Assembly: GCA_023260315.1 (NCBI GenBank)
Contig: JALQVQ010000174.1
Coordinates: 1-12,923 of the forward strand
Length of the DNA stretch: 12,923 bases
Direction: 5' to 3'
DNA from: Burkholderiaceae bacterium
GTDB lineage: Bacteria; Pseudomonadota; Gammaproteobacteria; Burkholderiales; Burkholderiaceae_C
The notes under the pieces are model-generated. The model searched no databases, was not told where the DNA came from, and saw only the letters and a program-made list of their open reading frames with translations. Of the stretch, positions 1-7,318 are shown piece after piece. Made by a program: the position numbers and the translations under genes. Position 1 is the stretch's first letter, and every line of letters starts with the position of its first letter.

Positions 1-105
1 TTCCACCCTTGAGTACCGTAACGGGTATTTGCGCCAGCGCAGCGCCCCCTATTGGTGCATGGCGGGTGGTACAGGGTTCGAACCTGTGACCCCTGCCGTG
101 TGAAG
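1..105 (+). repeat. Left copy of 105-bp direct repeat bracketing the catabolic cluster
   Basis: This block recurs at 12750-12854 in the same orientation with 102 of 105 bases identical. The mismatches are at 63 (C versus T), 76 (G versus A) and 97 (C versus T), and there are no gaps. Bases 60-105 are the 3' half of a tRNA read on the minus strand. Bases 1-59 are the shared sequence beyond the tRNA 3' end. Similarity stops abruptly after GTGTGAAG at 105, within the tRNA anticodon arm. The left limit cannot be set because the window begins inside the repeat. I infer an attachment-site type duplication. An ordinary segmental duplication is the alternative. Confidence 0.9.
60..105 (-). pseudogene. 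3' half of a tRNA, probably tRNA-Val(CAC), left copy
   Basis: Read on the minus strand, this has anticodon-loop sequence TTCACAC, the 3' strand of the anticodon stem (GGCAG), a five-base variable region GGGTC, a perfect T arm (ACAGG, loop TTCGAAC, CCTGT), the acceptor 3' strand ACCACCC and an encoded CCA end. Counting back from the T arm places CAC at positions 34-36, hence valine. No matching 5' acceptor strand, D arm or 5' anticodon stem follows beyond base 105, so this is not a functional gene. The discriminator base is G here and A in the right copy. Valine tRNAs normally carry A, so this copy has probably decayed further. Confidence 0.75.
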
Positions 106-146
106 GGAACGCCTGCAACAGTGCCGCTACAACTCCACTGCAACGA

Positions 147-475
147 CGCTGCAAGTTTAGCGCATCCTCACGGGCCAGCAAAGCTCTGATGCTTTACGCG
201 TTGAAACAGGCTTTTTACGACCGGCAACCTGAAGGTAGCGATGGCCTTATTCATCACAGAGATTGGGTTCGCAACCAGCGTCCATCCGGCACAGCGAGCG
301 ATTGAGCGAGGCGGGTATCGAGCCTTCGGTGGGCAGCCGGGGCGACAGTTACGACAACGCGCTGGCGGAAACAACTAACGGGCTGTACAAAGCTGAGTTG
401 ATTTACCGCCGGGCGCCCTGGAATACCAAAGAGTTACTGGAAATCGCAACGTCGGAATGGGTGTCTTGGTTTAAC
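147..475 (+). pseudogene. IS3-family transposase (OrfB) fragment, truncated at both ends and frameshifted
   Basis: This is the C-terminal part of an IS3-family DDE transposase (rve integrase core). From about 147 one frame reads a stretch including ALKQAFYDRQPE and GLIHH, where the second catalytic Asp region is expected. After about 265 the reading moves to another frame, with SERLSEAGIEPSVGS, then GDSYDNALAE containing the catalytic Glu, and then KAELIYRR and WVSWFN. A one-base loss near 260-268 explains the frame change. The 5' portion of the gene is missing, and homology stops at Phe-Asn (475), before the usual C-terminal tail. It therefore cannot make an active transposase. The stop at 494-496 belongs to foreign sequence joined after 475. 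It lies directly beside the left repeat and points to past insertion activity at this edge. Confidence 0.85.
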
Positions 476-657
476 GGTAATCCTCTCCTTTTGTAGAGGT
501 CTCAGAAGTAGAAACGCCATGCAGCCATTGCCAGTCGCTGCTTTGGTGTGAATCCACCCAAGGCCACGTTGGGTCGGTCATGGTTGTAAAACCACATCAT
601 TTGGGTGGCGAAGTCTTGAATCTGCACAAAGTCATGCAAATAGTCCTGTAACAACCA
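476..657 (-). pseudogene. C-terminal remnant of a second IS3-family transposase with its probable IS end
   Basis: On the minus strand, 657 to 502 encodes about 51 residues, including WLLQDYLHDF, DFATQMMWFYNHDRPN and ALGGFTPKQRLAMAA, ending in a TGA at 502-504. The pattern FYNHxRPN-ALGG-TPKQ-LAMAA is typical of the extreme C-terminus of one branch of IS3-family OrfB proteins. The rest of the transposase is absent upstream of about 657. Past the stop, the minus strand runs to a GGATTACC-like end at 476-488, exactly where homology to the other IS3 fragment ceases. I infer that this element's right terminus inserted into the first transposase gene and that its left part was later deleted. The terminal inverted repeat assignment is inference. 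Confidence 0.75.
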
Positions 658-873
658 TTGGCGATTTTAAGTTGTGACGAGACCTTGAGCATTGTGGAGC
701 TGGCCCGGTGCAGTGAAGTCATTGTGCCTATGGCCAAGGGTGTGGTGCCAGACCTGGTGGCCCTGGATGTGACCTGTGGCTTGAATGCCACCGCCCGTTT
801 TGACCTGGTCACGGTGAGCCAGCAGCAGGAGGCACCGGCCATGCGTATCCAGCGCGAGCAGCTGGCGGTGTAG
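658..873 (+). pseudogene. Coding-like remnant of unknown identity
   Basis: An open frame of about 71 codons ends at TAG 871-873. Codon use is coding-like, with mostly G or C in third positions (for example the run encoding VVPDLVALDV). Recognisable words are VELARCSEVIV, GLNATARFDLVTVSQQQ and IQREQLAV. The only in-frame start near the left edge is TTG at 658, exactly at the junction with the IS3 remnant, so it looks like the 3' end of a gene whose beginning was removed. I do not recognise the family. Its position among transposase debris makes a transposase tail or another mobile-element gene plausible, but this is not shown. Confidence 0.35.
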
Positions 874-951
874 GTGGCCAAGCCGCCGTAAACGTCAAGT
901 CGGAGGTTGCGCGTCCTAGGATTACGACTTCGACGCGACAACTTGGCCACC
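873..951. repeat. 10-bp perfect inverted repeat pair
   Basis: GGTGGCCAAG at 873-882 is the exact reverse complement of CTTGGCCACC at 942-951, with 59 bases between them. The left arm starts at the stop codon of the unidentified remnant. This could be the terminal structure of a decayed insertion sequence or a chance pair. No direct target duplication was recognised around it. Confidence 0.5.
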
Positions 952-962
952 GGCTCGTCTGA

Positions 963-979
963 CTGGTCACAGTGACCAG
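963..979. repeat. Perfect 17-bp palindrome downstream of pcaF
   Basis: CTGGTCAC and GTGACCAG flank a single central base (971). The palindrome lies 29 bases beyond the pcaF stop, on the operon's downstream side. A transcript could form an 8-bp stem here, but the loop would be only one base and no U-run follows on the minus strand. It is a poor match to an intrinsic terminator. A symmetric protein-binding site or mobile-element end is equally possible. Confidence 0.6.
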
Positions 980-1007
980 AGAGATTTTTCCTAAACTGAG
1001 TTGTCTG

Positions 1008-2213
1008 TCAGACGCGTTCCAGAATAATCGCTATGCCCTGCCCAACTCCAATACACATGGTCGCCAGAGCATAACGCCCACCCGTTGCGTGGAGACGATT
1101 GACCGCAGTTGTGGCCAAGCGCGCGCCAGATGCGCCCAGCGGATGACCCAATGCAATAGCGCCGCCCCAGGCATTTACACGGGTATCACCATCTTCTAGG
1201 CCCAGCTGTCGCAAAACAGCAAGGCCTTGCGCCGCAAAGGCTTCGTTGAGTTCGATCACATCAAGTTGCTCAAGACTCAGACCCGTCAATGCCAGTACCT
1301 TTTCCGTAGCGGGCGCGGGGCCCATACCCATGACACGCGGTGGAACGCCCGCGGTGGCCATACCCACGATGCGAGCGCGCGGTATCAACCCGTTTTTGGC
1401 AGCGCTCGCTTCATTGGCTAAAAGCAAGGCACACGCGCCATCGTTCACACCCGAGGCATTACCAGCGGTCACGGTGCCATCGGGGCGCACCACGCCCTTG
1501 AGCTTGGCCAGCGCTTCCAGGCTGGTTTCTCGGGGGTGTTCATCGGTGTCCACCAGGATGGCGTCGCCCTTTTTCTGGGGGATGCTCACACCCACAATCT
1601 CGCGGGCAAGGTGCCCGGCCTTGATGGCGGCCAGCGCACGAAGTTGGCTGTTGTAGGCCATGAGGTCTTGCGATTCGCGCTCAATCTTGAAATCGGTGGC
1701 CACGTTCTCGGCAGTCTCGGGCATTGAGTCCACGCCGTATTGGGCTTTCATCAGCTTGTTCACAAAGCGCCAGCCAATCGTGGTGTCGTACACGGCATTG
1801 GCGCGGCTGAAGGCGCTTTCGGCCTTGGGCATGACAAACGGGGCGCGGCTCATGCTTTCCACACCACCGGCGATGATCAGACCGGCTTCGCCCGCCTTGA
1901 TGGCGCGGGCGGCGGTACCAACAGCGTCCAGCCCCGAGCCGCACAGGCGGTTGATGGTGGCGCCGGGCACTTCGATGGGTAAACCGGCCAGCAAGCTGCT
2001 CATGTGGGCCACGTTGCGGTTGTCCTCACCAGCTTGGTTGGCGCAACCGTAAATAACGTCCGTTACCGCTTGCCAATCCACATTCGGGTTACGAGCAATC
2101 AATGCCCTGATAGGAATGGCACCGAGATCGTCCGCGCGTACGCTTGACAGTGCGCCGCCGTAACGGCCAAAGGGGGTACGGATGGCGTCGCAAATAAAGG
2201 CTTGGTTGCTCAT
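1008..2213 (-). CDS. pcaF: beta-ketoadipyl-CoA thiolase (3-oxoadipyl-CoA thiolase)
   Basis: A thiolase of 401 residues, the usual PcaF length, that cleaves beta-ketoadipyl-CoA with CoA to succinyl-CoA and acetyl-CoA, the last pathway step. The N-terminal domain carries the nucleophile in INRLCGSG (Cys91). The C-terminal domain has GHPLGASG with His357 and the second catalytic cysteine in MCIGVGQG (Cys387). I chose the ATG at 2213 (MSNQAFICDAIRTPFGRYGG), which matches the family start. An in-frame start at 2249 would add 12 residues overlapping the end of pcaJ. It lies 32 bases after pcaJ and is the last gene of the operon. Its sequence appears richer in G and C than the ben genes, which may mean a separate origin or stronger codon selection. 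It is equivalent to catF in cat-branch naming. Confidence 0.95.
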   Translation of the reverse strand: MSNQAFICDAIRTPFGRYGGALSSVRADDLGAIPIRALIARNPNVDWQAVTDVIYGCANQAGEDNRNVAHMSSLLAGLPIEVPGATINRLCGSGLDAVGTAARAIKAGEAGLIIAGGVESMSRAPFVMPKAESAFSRANAVYDTTIGWRFVNKLMKAQYGVDSMPETAENVATDFKIERESQDLMAYNSQLRALAAIKAGHLAREIVGVSIPQKKGDAILVDTDEHPRETSLEALAKLKGVVRPDGTVTAGNASGVNDGACALLLANEASAAKNGLIPRARIVGMATAGVPPRVMGMGPAPATEKVLALTGLSLEQLDVIELNEAFAAQGLAVLRQLGLEDGDTRVNAWGGAIALGHPLGASGARLATTAVNRLHATGGRYALATMCIGVGQGIAIILERV

Positions 2214-2245
2214 GTCGTGGTTCTTTAGGGTGATAAGTGTGCGGG

Positions 2246-2887
2246 TCAAATTGCGATGGGTAAACCGAGCATTTTTTCAAGCTCTGCGTGTTCAAGACCC
2301 TGCACCTTGTCGATCAGGCGCAGGCCTTCGCGCGTGCATTCGAGCGTGGCGAGTTCAGAATAGATTCGCTTCACACAAGCAATGCCAGTAAGTGGGTAGC
2401 TGCACTGAGACACAACCTTGCTGTCACCCTTTTTGGTGAGCAAATCCATCATCACCCACGTTTGCTTGGCGCCAATCGCCAAATCCATTGCGCCGCCCAC
2501 GGCAGGGATCGCATTAGACTCGCCGGTGTGCCAATTTGCCAAATCACCTGTAGCGCTGACTTGAAAAGCGCCCAATACACAGATGTCAAGATGACCACCG
2601 CGCATCATGCCGAAACTGTCGGCATGATGAAAATACGCGCCTCCCGGCAATAACGTCACAGGTTGTTTTCCAGCATTAATAAGATCGTAATCTTCGTCAT
2701 CCTCTGCGGGCGCAGGACCCATGCCCAAAATGCCATTTTCGCTGTGCAAAATGACTTCAATACCTGGCGGTAAATGGTTGGCGACCAGTGTCGGCATTCC
2801 TATACCGAGGTTGACATAAGCACCATCGTGAATGTCACGCGCGACGCGCTGCGCGACTTCGACTTTCGTGCGTTTGGTGTAGTTCAT
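2246..2887 (-). CDS. pcaJ: 3-oxoadipate CoA-transferase, beta subunit
   Basis: A family I CoA-transferase subunit B of 213 residues, normal for the family. With PcaI it transfers CoA from succinyl-CoA to beta-ketoadipate. The catalytic glutamate is Glu50 in SENGILGMGP, the hallmark of these enzymes. NLGIGMPT (26-33) and GGAMDLAIGAK are also conserved. The ATG at 2887 follows the pcaI stop by two bases and has AGGGA eight bases upstream, so the subunits are probably co-translated in equal amounts. It is also called catJ in catechol-branch clusters. Assignment to beta-ketoadipate rather than acetoacetate as acceptor rests on the operon context. Confidence 0.95.
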   Translation of the reverse strand: MNYTKRTKVEVAQRVARDIHDGAYVNLGIGMPTLVANHLPPGIEVILHSENGILGMGPAPAEDDEDYDLINAGKQPVTLLPGGAYFHHADSFGMMRGGHLDICVLGAFQVSATGDLANWHTGESNAIPAVGGAMDLAIGAKQTWVMMDLLTKKGDSKVVSQCSYPLTGIACVKRIYSELATLECTREGLRLIDKVQGLEHAELEKMLGLPIAI

Positions 2888-2889
2888 AT

Positions 2890-3591
2890 TCAGGTTCCCT
2901 TTTTGAATCCGCCAGCAGCCGTTGCAACGCGGTCAATGCGGACAATCTTGCTGACATAAATACCGGGGGTAACGATGTGCTCAGGATCCAAAGTGCCTAA
3001 ATCAGCAATCGCATGCACCGTAGCCACCGTCATGCGCGCGGCAGTGGCCATGACTGGACCAAAGTTGCGCGCCGCCTTGCGGAAAGTCAGATTGCCCCAA
3101 CGATCGCCGCACTCGGCTTTGATGAGCGCAACATCGCCCTTTATCGGCATTTCGAGTACATATCGCTTGCCGTTTATTTCACGTGTTTCCCTACCCTTAG
3201 CCAGCTCAGTGCCATAGCCTGTAGGCGAGAAGAATGCGCCGATACCGGCTCCCGCTGCACGAATACGTTCGGCAAGGTTTCCCTGCGGCACGAGTTCGAG
3301 TTCAAGTTTTCCGCTGCGGTATAGGTCATCGAATACCCAACTGTCGGCCTGGCGCGGAAAGCTACAGATGATTTTTCGCACACGGCCAGCTTTGAGCAGC
3401 GCAGCCAGACCCGTCTCTGCATTGCCTGCGTTGTTGTTGACCACAACCAGATCTTTAGAGCCCTGAGCAATCAGTCCGTCGATTAACTCATTCGGGATAC
3501 CAGCCGTGCCAAATCCGCCAATCAGCACCGTATCACCGTCATTGACGCCCGCCAGCGCTGCCTCTACGGATTCGGAAATTTTATTGATCAT
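2890..3591 (-). CDS. pcaI: 3-oxoadipate CoA-transferase, alpha subunit
   Basis: A family I CoA-transferase subunit A of 233 residues, the expected size. The CoA-binding signature GGFGTAGIPNEL is at residues 25-36, and the core fold runs through KAECGDRWGNLTFRKAARNF. It works with PcaJ in the penultimate pathway step. The ATG at 3591 has GGAG eight bases upstream. The upstream flank is unusual: instead of a short spacer there are 236 bases to the catC stop, and an open frame ends in TGA overlapping this ATG (ATGA). It is also called catI. Confidence 0.95.
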   Translation of the reverse strand: MINKISESVEAALAGVNDGDTVLIGGFGTAGIPNELIDGLIAQGSKDLVVVNNNAGNAETGLAALLKAGRVRKIICSFPRQADSWVFDDLYRSGKLELELVPQGNLAERIRAAGAGIGAFFSPTGYGTELAKGRETREINGKRYVLEMPIKGDVALIKAECGDRWGNLTFRKAARNFGPVMATAARMTVATVHAIADLGTLDPEHIVTPGIYVSKIVRIDRVATAAGGFKKGT

Positions 3592-3753
3592 TCGCTAAAC
3601 TCCAGTTGAGTCGATTTCATTTGTCCAAAAAGCCTGCCTGATTCGTCAAGCATCCTGAGTACAGCAATGGCTTTGTTGCGAGTACCGTCCCGCGAGCCAC
3701 TGCTCAGGGCTTAGCCGCAGCTTGTCGGCAATGTCTTCGTTGCTATTCTTGGA
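3588..3753 (-). pseudogene. Possible frameshifted gene remnant in the catC-pcaI gap
   Basis: The 236 bases between catC and pcaI are the only sizeable gap inside the operon. One minus-strand frame from 3753 reads NEDIADKLRLSPEQWLAG. Near 3690 the protein-like reading appears to move to another frame (RDGTRNKAIAVLRMLDES), which runs to a TGA at 3588-3590 overlapping the pcaI start as ATGA. Each piece alone is short (the second is open for 41 codons), with no clear start codon and ribosome site. Together they look like a broken small gene or the end of a larger one. I do not recognise a family. The rest of the gap (3754-3827) shows nothing convincing. Confidence 0.3.
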
Positions 3754-3827
3754 TCAGGTTGAAAGTCGAGCCGTTATTGCTCGAATTCAAAAACAATAAG
3801 TAACTCATTCATGGCCTAAAACTGAAC

Positions 3828-4106
3828 TCACACGATGGAAGATGGATGCTTAGCGAGAGGCGTTACAGTGATTTTCATGAAGGGGAAAAGCGGTAGATTC
3901 GATAAAACGGTGTGCAACTCATCGTTGCTGGCTACATCAAATATGCTGTAGTTGGCATATTCGCCCACAACGCGCCACAGGTGCGGCCACTTGCCAGATT
4001 GTTGCAACCCCTGGGAATAAGCCTTTTCTTCGGCCTTGATTCGAGCAGCCACTTCAGGAGCCAGCGTTTCAGGAATGTTGACAATCATGTGGACTAAATA
4101 GAGCAT
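3828..4106 (-). CDS. catC: muconolactone delta-isomerase
   Basis: A 92-residue protein covering the complete CatC family. It isomerises (+)-muconolactone to beta-ketoadipate enol-lactone. Diagnostic blocks are the N-terminus MLYLVHMIVNIP, GKWPHLWRVVGEYANYSIFDV, and the C-terminal LPLFPFM and KHPSSI. Family members form large ring-shaped homo-oligomers. The ATG at 4106 is preceded by a GAAG ribosome site, and the gene lies 31 bases after pcaD. Its position between pcaD and pcaI differs from the catBC-adjacent order of pseudomonads. Confidence 0.96.
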   Translation of the reverse strand: MLYLVHMIVNIPETLAPEVAARIKAEEKAYSQGLQQSGKWPHLWRVVGEYANYSIFDVASNDELHTVLSNLPLFPFMKITVTPLAKHPSSIV

Positions 4107-4137
4107 AGGATTTACTTCTTCAACTTAACTTTTGGGT

Positions 4138-4983
4138 TCATTTATTGGCGCCGTAAGAATCTGACATGAAGTCCAGAATCGTGCGGTTAAAAACGTGTGG
4201 CGCTTCTAAATTTGAAAGATGCGAGGTCTGCAAAATCACGGTACGGGCGTCAGCTATTGAGCCTTGCATGACATCAGCATCAGCCACTGTTGTGACTGGA
4301 TCAAGAGCACCAGCAACCAGCAAAGTTGGGACTTTGACATTTTTCAAGTCACCCCGTAGATCTGAAAGTGCCAAGGCCTCGCAACAAGATGCATAGCCCT
4401 CGGGGTTGAGCTCCTCCAGCACTGCCTGCACTGCCCGCACTTCAAACTGCTGCGCACCAACGAACGCAGGGGTAAACCAGCGACCTGGCGCAGAATCGGC
4501 TAGAGCTTTCATGCCTAATCTGCCGTCATGCCTAACCAGTGCGGCTCGTTCTTGCCATGCCTTAAAGGTGCCGATACTGGCAGCACTGTTACAAACAACC
4601 AGAGATTGCAAACGGTCACCTGCATTAGCACCCAGCCAAAGACCTGTGTGGCCTCCCAAGGAAATACCGCAAAAGGCTGTTGAAGATATCTCCAGGGCAT
4701 CCAAAATAGCCAGTACATCAGAGCCTAAACCTCTAATCGTGTATGGACCCTTGGTGACAACGCTGCCGCCATGACCACGTGTGTCATATCTGATGACGCG
4801 GTAGTTTTTTGAAAACGCCTGCACTTGAGGTTCCCACATTGCCATGGTTGTTCCAAGCGAATTACTAAGTACCAGTGGCGGTGCATCCGAGTCACCATCG
4901 ATGGCCACTCGAAACTGGCCACGAGCGGTATTTAACGACATACCTGTTTGGCCGTTTGACACGGGCAGGTCAAAGGTTTTCAT
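4138..4983 (-). CDS. pcaD: beta-ketoadipate enol-lactone hydrolase
   Basis: An alpha/beta hydrolase of 281 residues that opens beta-ketoadipate enol-lactone to beta-ketoadipate. The catalytic triad can be placed: Ser108 in the nucleophile elbow GISLGG, Asp228 in AGALDPVT, and His255 in TSHLSNLEAP. The oxyanion region is LSNSLGTTMAMW (39-50). The start at 4983 lies six bases after benD. Met15 (MSLNTARGQF) is a possible shorter start, but the spacing and an AGGG upstream favour 4983. Context between benD and catC supports the catD (catechol-branch) role rather than a generic esterase. Confidence 0.93.
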   Translation of the reverse strand: MKTFDLPVSNGQTGMSLNTARGQFRVAIDGDSDAPPLVLSNSLGTTMAMWEPQVQAFSKNYRVIRYDTRGHGGSVVTKGPYTIRGLGSDVLAILDALEISSTAFCGISLGGHTGLWLGANAGDRLQSLVVCNSAASIGTFKAWQERAALVRHDGRLGMKALADSAPGRWFTPAFVGAQQFEVRAVQAVLEELNPEGYASCCEALALSDLRGDLKNVKVPTLLVAGALDPVTTVADADVMQGSIADARTVILQTSHLSNLEAPHVFNRTILDFMSDSYGANK

Positions 4984-4989
4984 GACGTA

Positions 4990-5766
4990 TTAACCCTGAT
5001 CGCCACCACCAACGGGTAAAACCGTACCAGTGATGTAAGAGGATTTATCAGAAGCCAAGAAAAGGATGGCCTCTGCCTGCTCATCGAGAGTGCCGTAGCG
5101 CTTCATTAAAGTGCTTGACACCGTCTGATCGACGATTTCCTGGTACCAAACCTTTTCTTTACGGCTCGAACGTGCAGTGTTTCGGGGAATTCGGCGCGGT
5201 GGCGCTTCAGTACCTCCAGGCGCTACTGCATTGATGCGAATACCACGCTCACCGTTTTCGAACGCAAGACAAGCTGTTAGAGCGTTGACCCCGCCCTTCG
5301 CTGCACCGTAAGGCACACGGTTGACGCTGCGTGTTGCAATGGACGAGACATTGACAATCGAGCCCTTCTTTTTCTTCAACATGTAGGGCAATACAGCTCG
5401 GCAGCACCAAAGCGTCGGAAACAATGAACGGCGTACTTCTGCCTCTATTTCTTTGGGGTCGTAGTGCTCAAAGGGCTTGGTCCAAATGGTACCGCCCACG
5501 TTGTTGACCAAAATGTCAATGCGATTGAAGGTCTTAAATGTTTTAGAAGCGGCCTGCTCTGCACCCTCAAATGTCTCAAGATCCGCCTCGATGGAGATCA
5601 CGTCATTGGTCGCCGACAGGCGATGTTTCAAATCATGAACCAGCGGCGAACGGTCAACGAGTGCTAATCGAGCGCCCTGCGCAGCGGCGAGCTCAGCCAC
5701 GCGTTCACCGATACCCTGAGCAGCCCCAGTGATCAACATAACCTGGCCTTTGAACAGATCGCTCAT
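4990..5766 (-). CDS. benD: benzoate cis-diol dehydrogenase (1,6-dihydroxycyclohexa-2,4-diene-1-carboxylate dehydrogenase)
   Basis: A short-chain dehydrogenase of 258 residues that oxidises and decarboxylates the benzoate cis-diol to catechol, returning NADH. The Rossmann motif GAAQGIG is at 14-20, NNVG at 88-91, the catalytic serine in NVSS (141/142), and Tyr153 with Lys157 in YGAAK. The distance from Ser to Tyr is slightly shorter than in many SDRs. The ATG at 5766 overlaps the benC stop by four bases (ATGA) and has GGAG eight bases upstream. A longer frame upstream merely runs over benC. The C-terminal VGGGDQG resembles other BenD proteins. Confidence 0.95.
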   Translation of the reverse strand: MSDLFKGQVMLITGAAQGIGERVAELAAAQGARLALVDRSPLVHDLKHRLSATNDVISIEADLETFEGAEQAASKTFKTFNRIDILVNNVGGTIWTKPFEHYDPKEIEAEVRRSLFPTLWCCRAVLPYMLKKKKGSIVNVSSIATRSVNRVPYGAAKGGVNALTACLAFENGERGIRINAVAPGGTEAPPRRIPRNTARSSRKEKVWYQEIVDQTVSSTLMKRYGTLDEQAEAILFLASDKSSYITGTVLPVGGGDQG

Positions 5767-6809
5767 GTCGCTTTCTCCGAGGAAACACTTGTCACTGCAG
5801 GCGCAGTGGCAGACGCAAATTTTTCGTAATAAAACTGCGTGGGCTTGATGCCCGCTTGCGTAAAGTGCTTTTGCACAGCATCTACCATGGGCGGTGGACC
5901 GCAAAGGTAAACATCCACATTGCCGTCATGAAGAGCCTCTTGAGGCATGTGCTGCGTCACATAACCTTGTCGCTCATGCGCTGTCTGTGGATCTGCTACA
6001 CAGGTGGTGAAAGTGAAGCCAGAAATACGGGCTGCATAATCTTCGAGACGGTCCACCAATACCAAGTCTTGGTCACGGGTTACACCGTAAATCAGATGAA
6101 TGGGTTGCGTGCGGGATTGGTGCGCGAGTACCTCAAGCATTGACAGAAAAGGTGCCAAGCCCGTGCCCCCCGCCAACAGGAGTAATGGTCGGGTTACAGG
6201 ACGAAGGTAAAAGCTTCCCAAAGGTCCTGTGATCTGAACGGTTTGTGCGGATTGAGCCGTGCTTAGCCAAGTGCTCATCAATCCACCAGGGACTTGCTTG
6301 ATTAAAAAACGCATGCAAGAACTGTCTGGTGCCGAACTGAACGAATAAGACCGATGCTGATCGCTACCGGGAACCCCAATATTGACGTACTGACCAGGTA
6401 AAAAGCTAGGCGCATTCAGCGCACTGTCCAGCACCAACTCATAAGCAGCATCACCGAATTGCAGGATATTGTTGATCGTGGCTGAGAACTGCGAAGTACC
6501 GGTCTTGCATGCCGTAGAGGGCACTGGAACCGAAATCACGCAGTCTGAGCTTGGCACCATCTGGCAAGTTAAAACCAAGCCACTGTTGGCTTCTTCCTGC
6601 GTGAGGGCATCTTCAATGTAGTCGTCCCCCATGTCATAGCTGCCGCTTTCGGCGCGGCACTTGCAAGTGCCGCATACACCGTCGGAACAATCCATAGGGA
6701 GATTGATGCGCTGTCTGAAAGCGCTGTCGAGTACTTTTTCATTGGCACCGCAGTCAATAAAACGGGTGACCCCGTCTTCGAAGTTCAGTGCAATACGGTA
6801 GCTGGTCAT
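5763..6809 (-). CDS. benC: benzoate 1,2-dioxygenase electron-transfer component (ferredoxin/NADH reductase)
   Basis: A 348-residue reductase that passes electrons from NADH through FAD and a [2Fe-2S] centre to BenAB. The N-terminal plant-type ferredoxin domain has cysteines 41, 46, 49 and 82 (CSDGVCGTC, then LTCQ). The FAD domain carries RSYSFSSAP at 153-161. The NAD domain has LLAGGTGLAP (to 220) and YLCGPPPMVDAV near 301-312. I chose ATG 6809 (MTSYRIALNFEDG): it has GAGGA eight bases upstream and matches the BenC family start. A TTG at 6830 would add seven residues and overlap benB. It overlaps the benD start by four bases. Confidence 0.96.
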   Translation of the reverse strand: MTSYRIALNFEDGVTRFIDCGANEKVLDSAFRQRINLPMDCSDGVCGTCKCRAESGSYDMGDDYIEDALTQEEANSGLVLTCQMVPSSDCVISVPVPSTACKTGTSQFSATINNILQFGDAAYELVLDSALNAPSFLPGQYVNIGVPGSDQHRSYSFSSAPDSSCMRFLIKQVPGGLMSTWLSTAQSAQTVQITGPLGSFYLRPVTRPLLLLAGGTGLAPFLSMLEVLAHQSRTQPIHLIYGVTRDQDLVLVDRLEDYAARISGFTFTTCVADPQTAHERQGYVTQHMPQEALHDGNVDVYLCGPPPMVDAVQKHFTQAGIKPTQFYYEKFASATAPAVTSVSSEKAT

Positions 6810-6826
6810 CTCTGTCTTCCTCGACT

Positions 6827-7318
6827 TCAAATGTGGTAAATGTCAATGACCTGGCTGATATAGTCATCTTTCAAGATGATCTTTTTGCGCGTAATGCGAA
6901 AGCCGACATCGGCGTGCGCACGCATTGTCAAAAAGCAAGTGCCAAAGAAGTGGTTAGTTTCTTTATAGCGGTGGCTCAATGTGTGGAAGTTGTAGCGAAT
7001 ATCCACCGAATCACCCTGCTCAGACAGCACCTCAATATTGCTTACCATATGGTTGGTACGCGGCTCCGGCATCGATGCGCTAGAGCGCTCAGTTTTGATA
7101 CGGAAAACACGATCCTCCAGACCATTGCGGTTGGGGTAATAAATTAGCGAAATCTGGGTTTGAGGGTCATCCGTCAGCTCGTCGTTATCGTCCCACGATG
7201 GCATCCAGTACTCGGCCTCGGGGGCATAAAGCTCCAGCCACTCGTCCCAATTTCTATCATCGAGAAAGCGTGCTTCGCGGTAAATAAATGCGCAGATGGC
7301 GTCGTATTGGGCGCTCAT
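6827..7318 (-). CDS. benB: benzoate 1,2-dioxygenase, small (beta) subunit
   Basis: A 163-residue, normal-length beta subunit of an aromatic-ring hydroxylating dioxygenase (SnoaL-like fold). It is structural and packs with BenA in an alpha3-beta3 enzyme. Recognisable blocks are [26 protein letters not shown], and the conserved [20 protein letters not shown] region. The ATG at 7318 overlaps the benA stop by four bases (ATGA) and has a strong GAAGGAG upstream. The longer in-frame reading to 7387 only overlaps benA. Confidence 0.96.
   Translation of the reverse strand: MSAQYDAICAFIYREARFLDDRNWDEWLELYAPEAEYWMPSWDDNDELTDDPQTQISLIYYPNRNGLEDRVFRIKTERSSASMPEPRTNHMVSNIEVLSEQGDSVDIRYNFHTLSHRYKETNHFFGTCFLTMRAHADVGFRITRKKIILKDDYISQVIDIYHI

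Noticed and set aside
60..105. Intact tRNA gene at either repeat
   Set aside because: Only the anticodon loop to CCA end is present. No D arm, 5' acceptor strand or 5' anticodon stem could be found in adjacent sequence at either copy.
963..979. Palindrome as an intrinsic terminator for the operon
   Set aside because: One-base loop and no T-run after it on the minus strand; reported only as a palindrome.
5767..5904. 46-residue N-terminal extension of benD
   Set aside because: It lies wholly inside benC in another frame. ATG 5766 has a good ribosome site and the normal family start.
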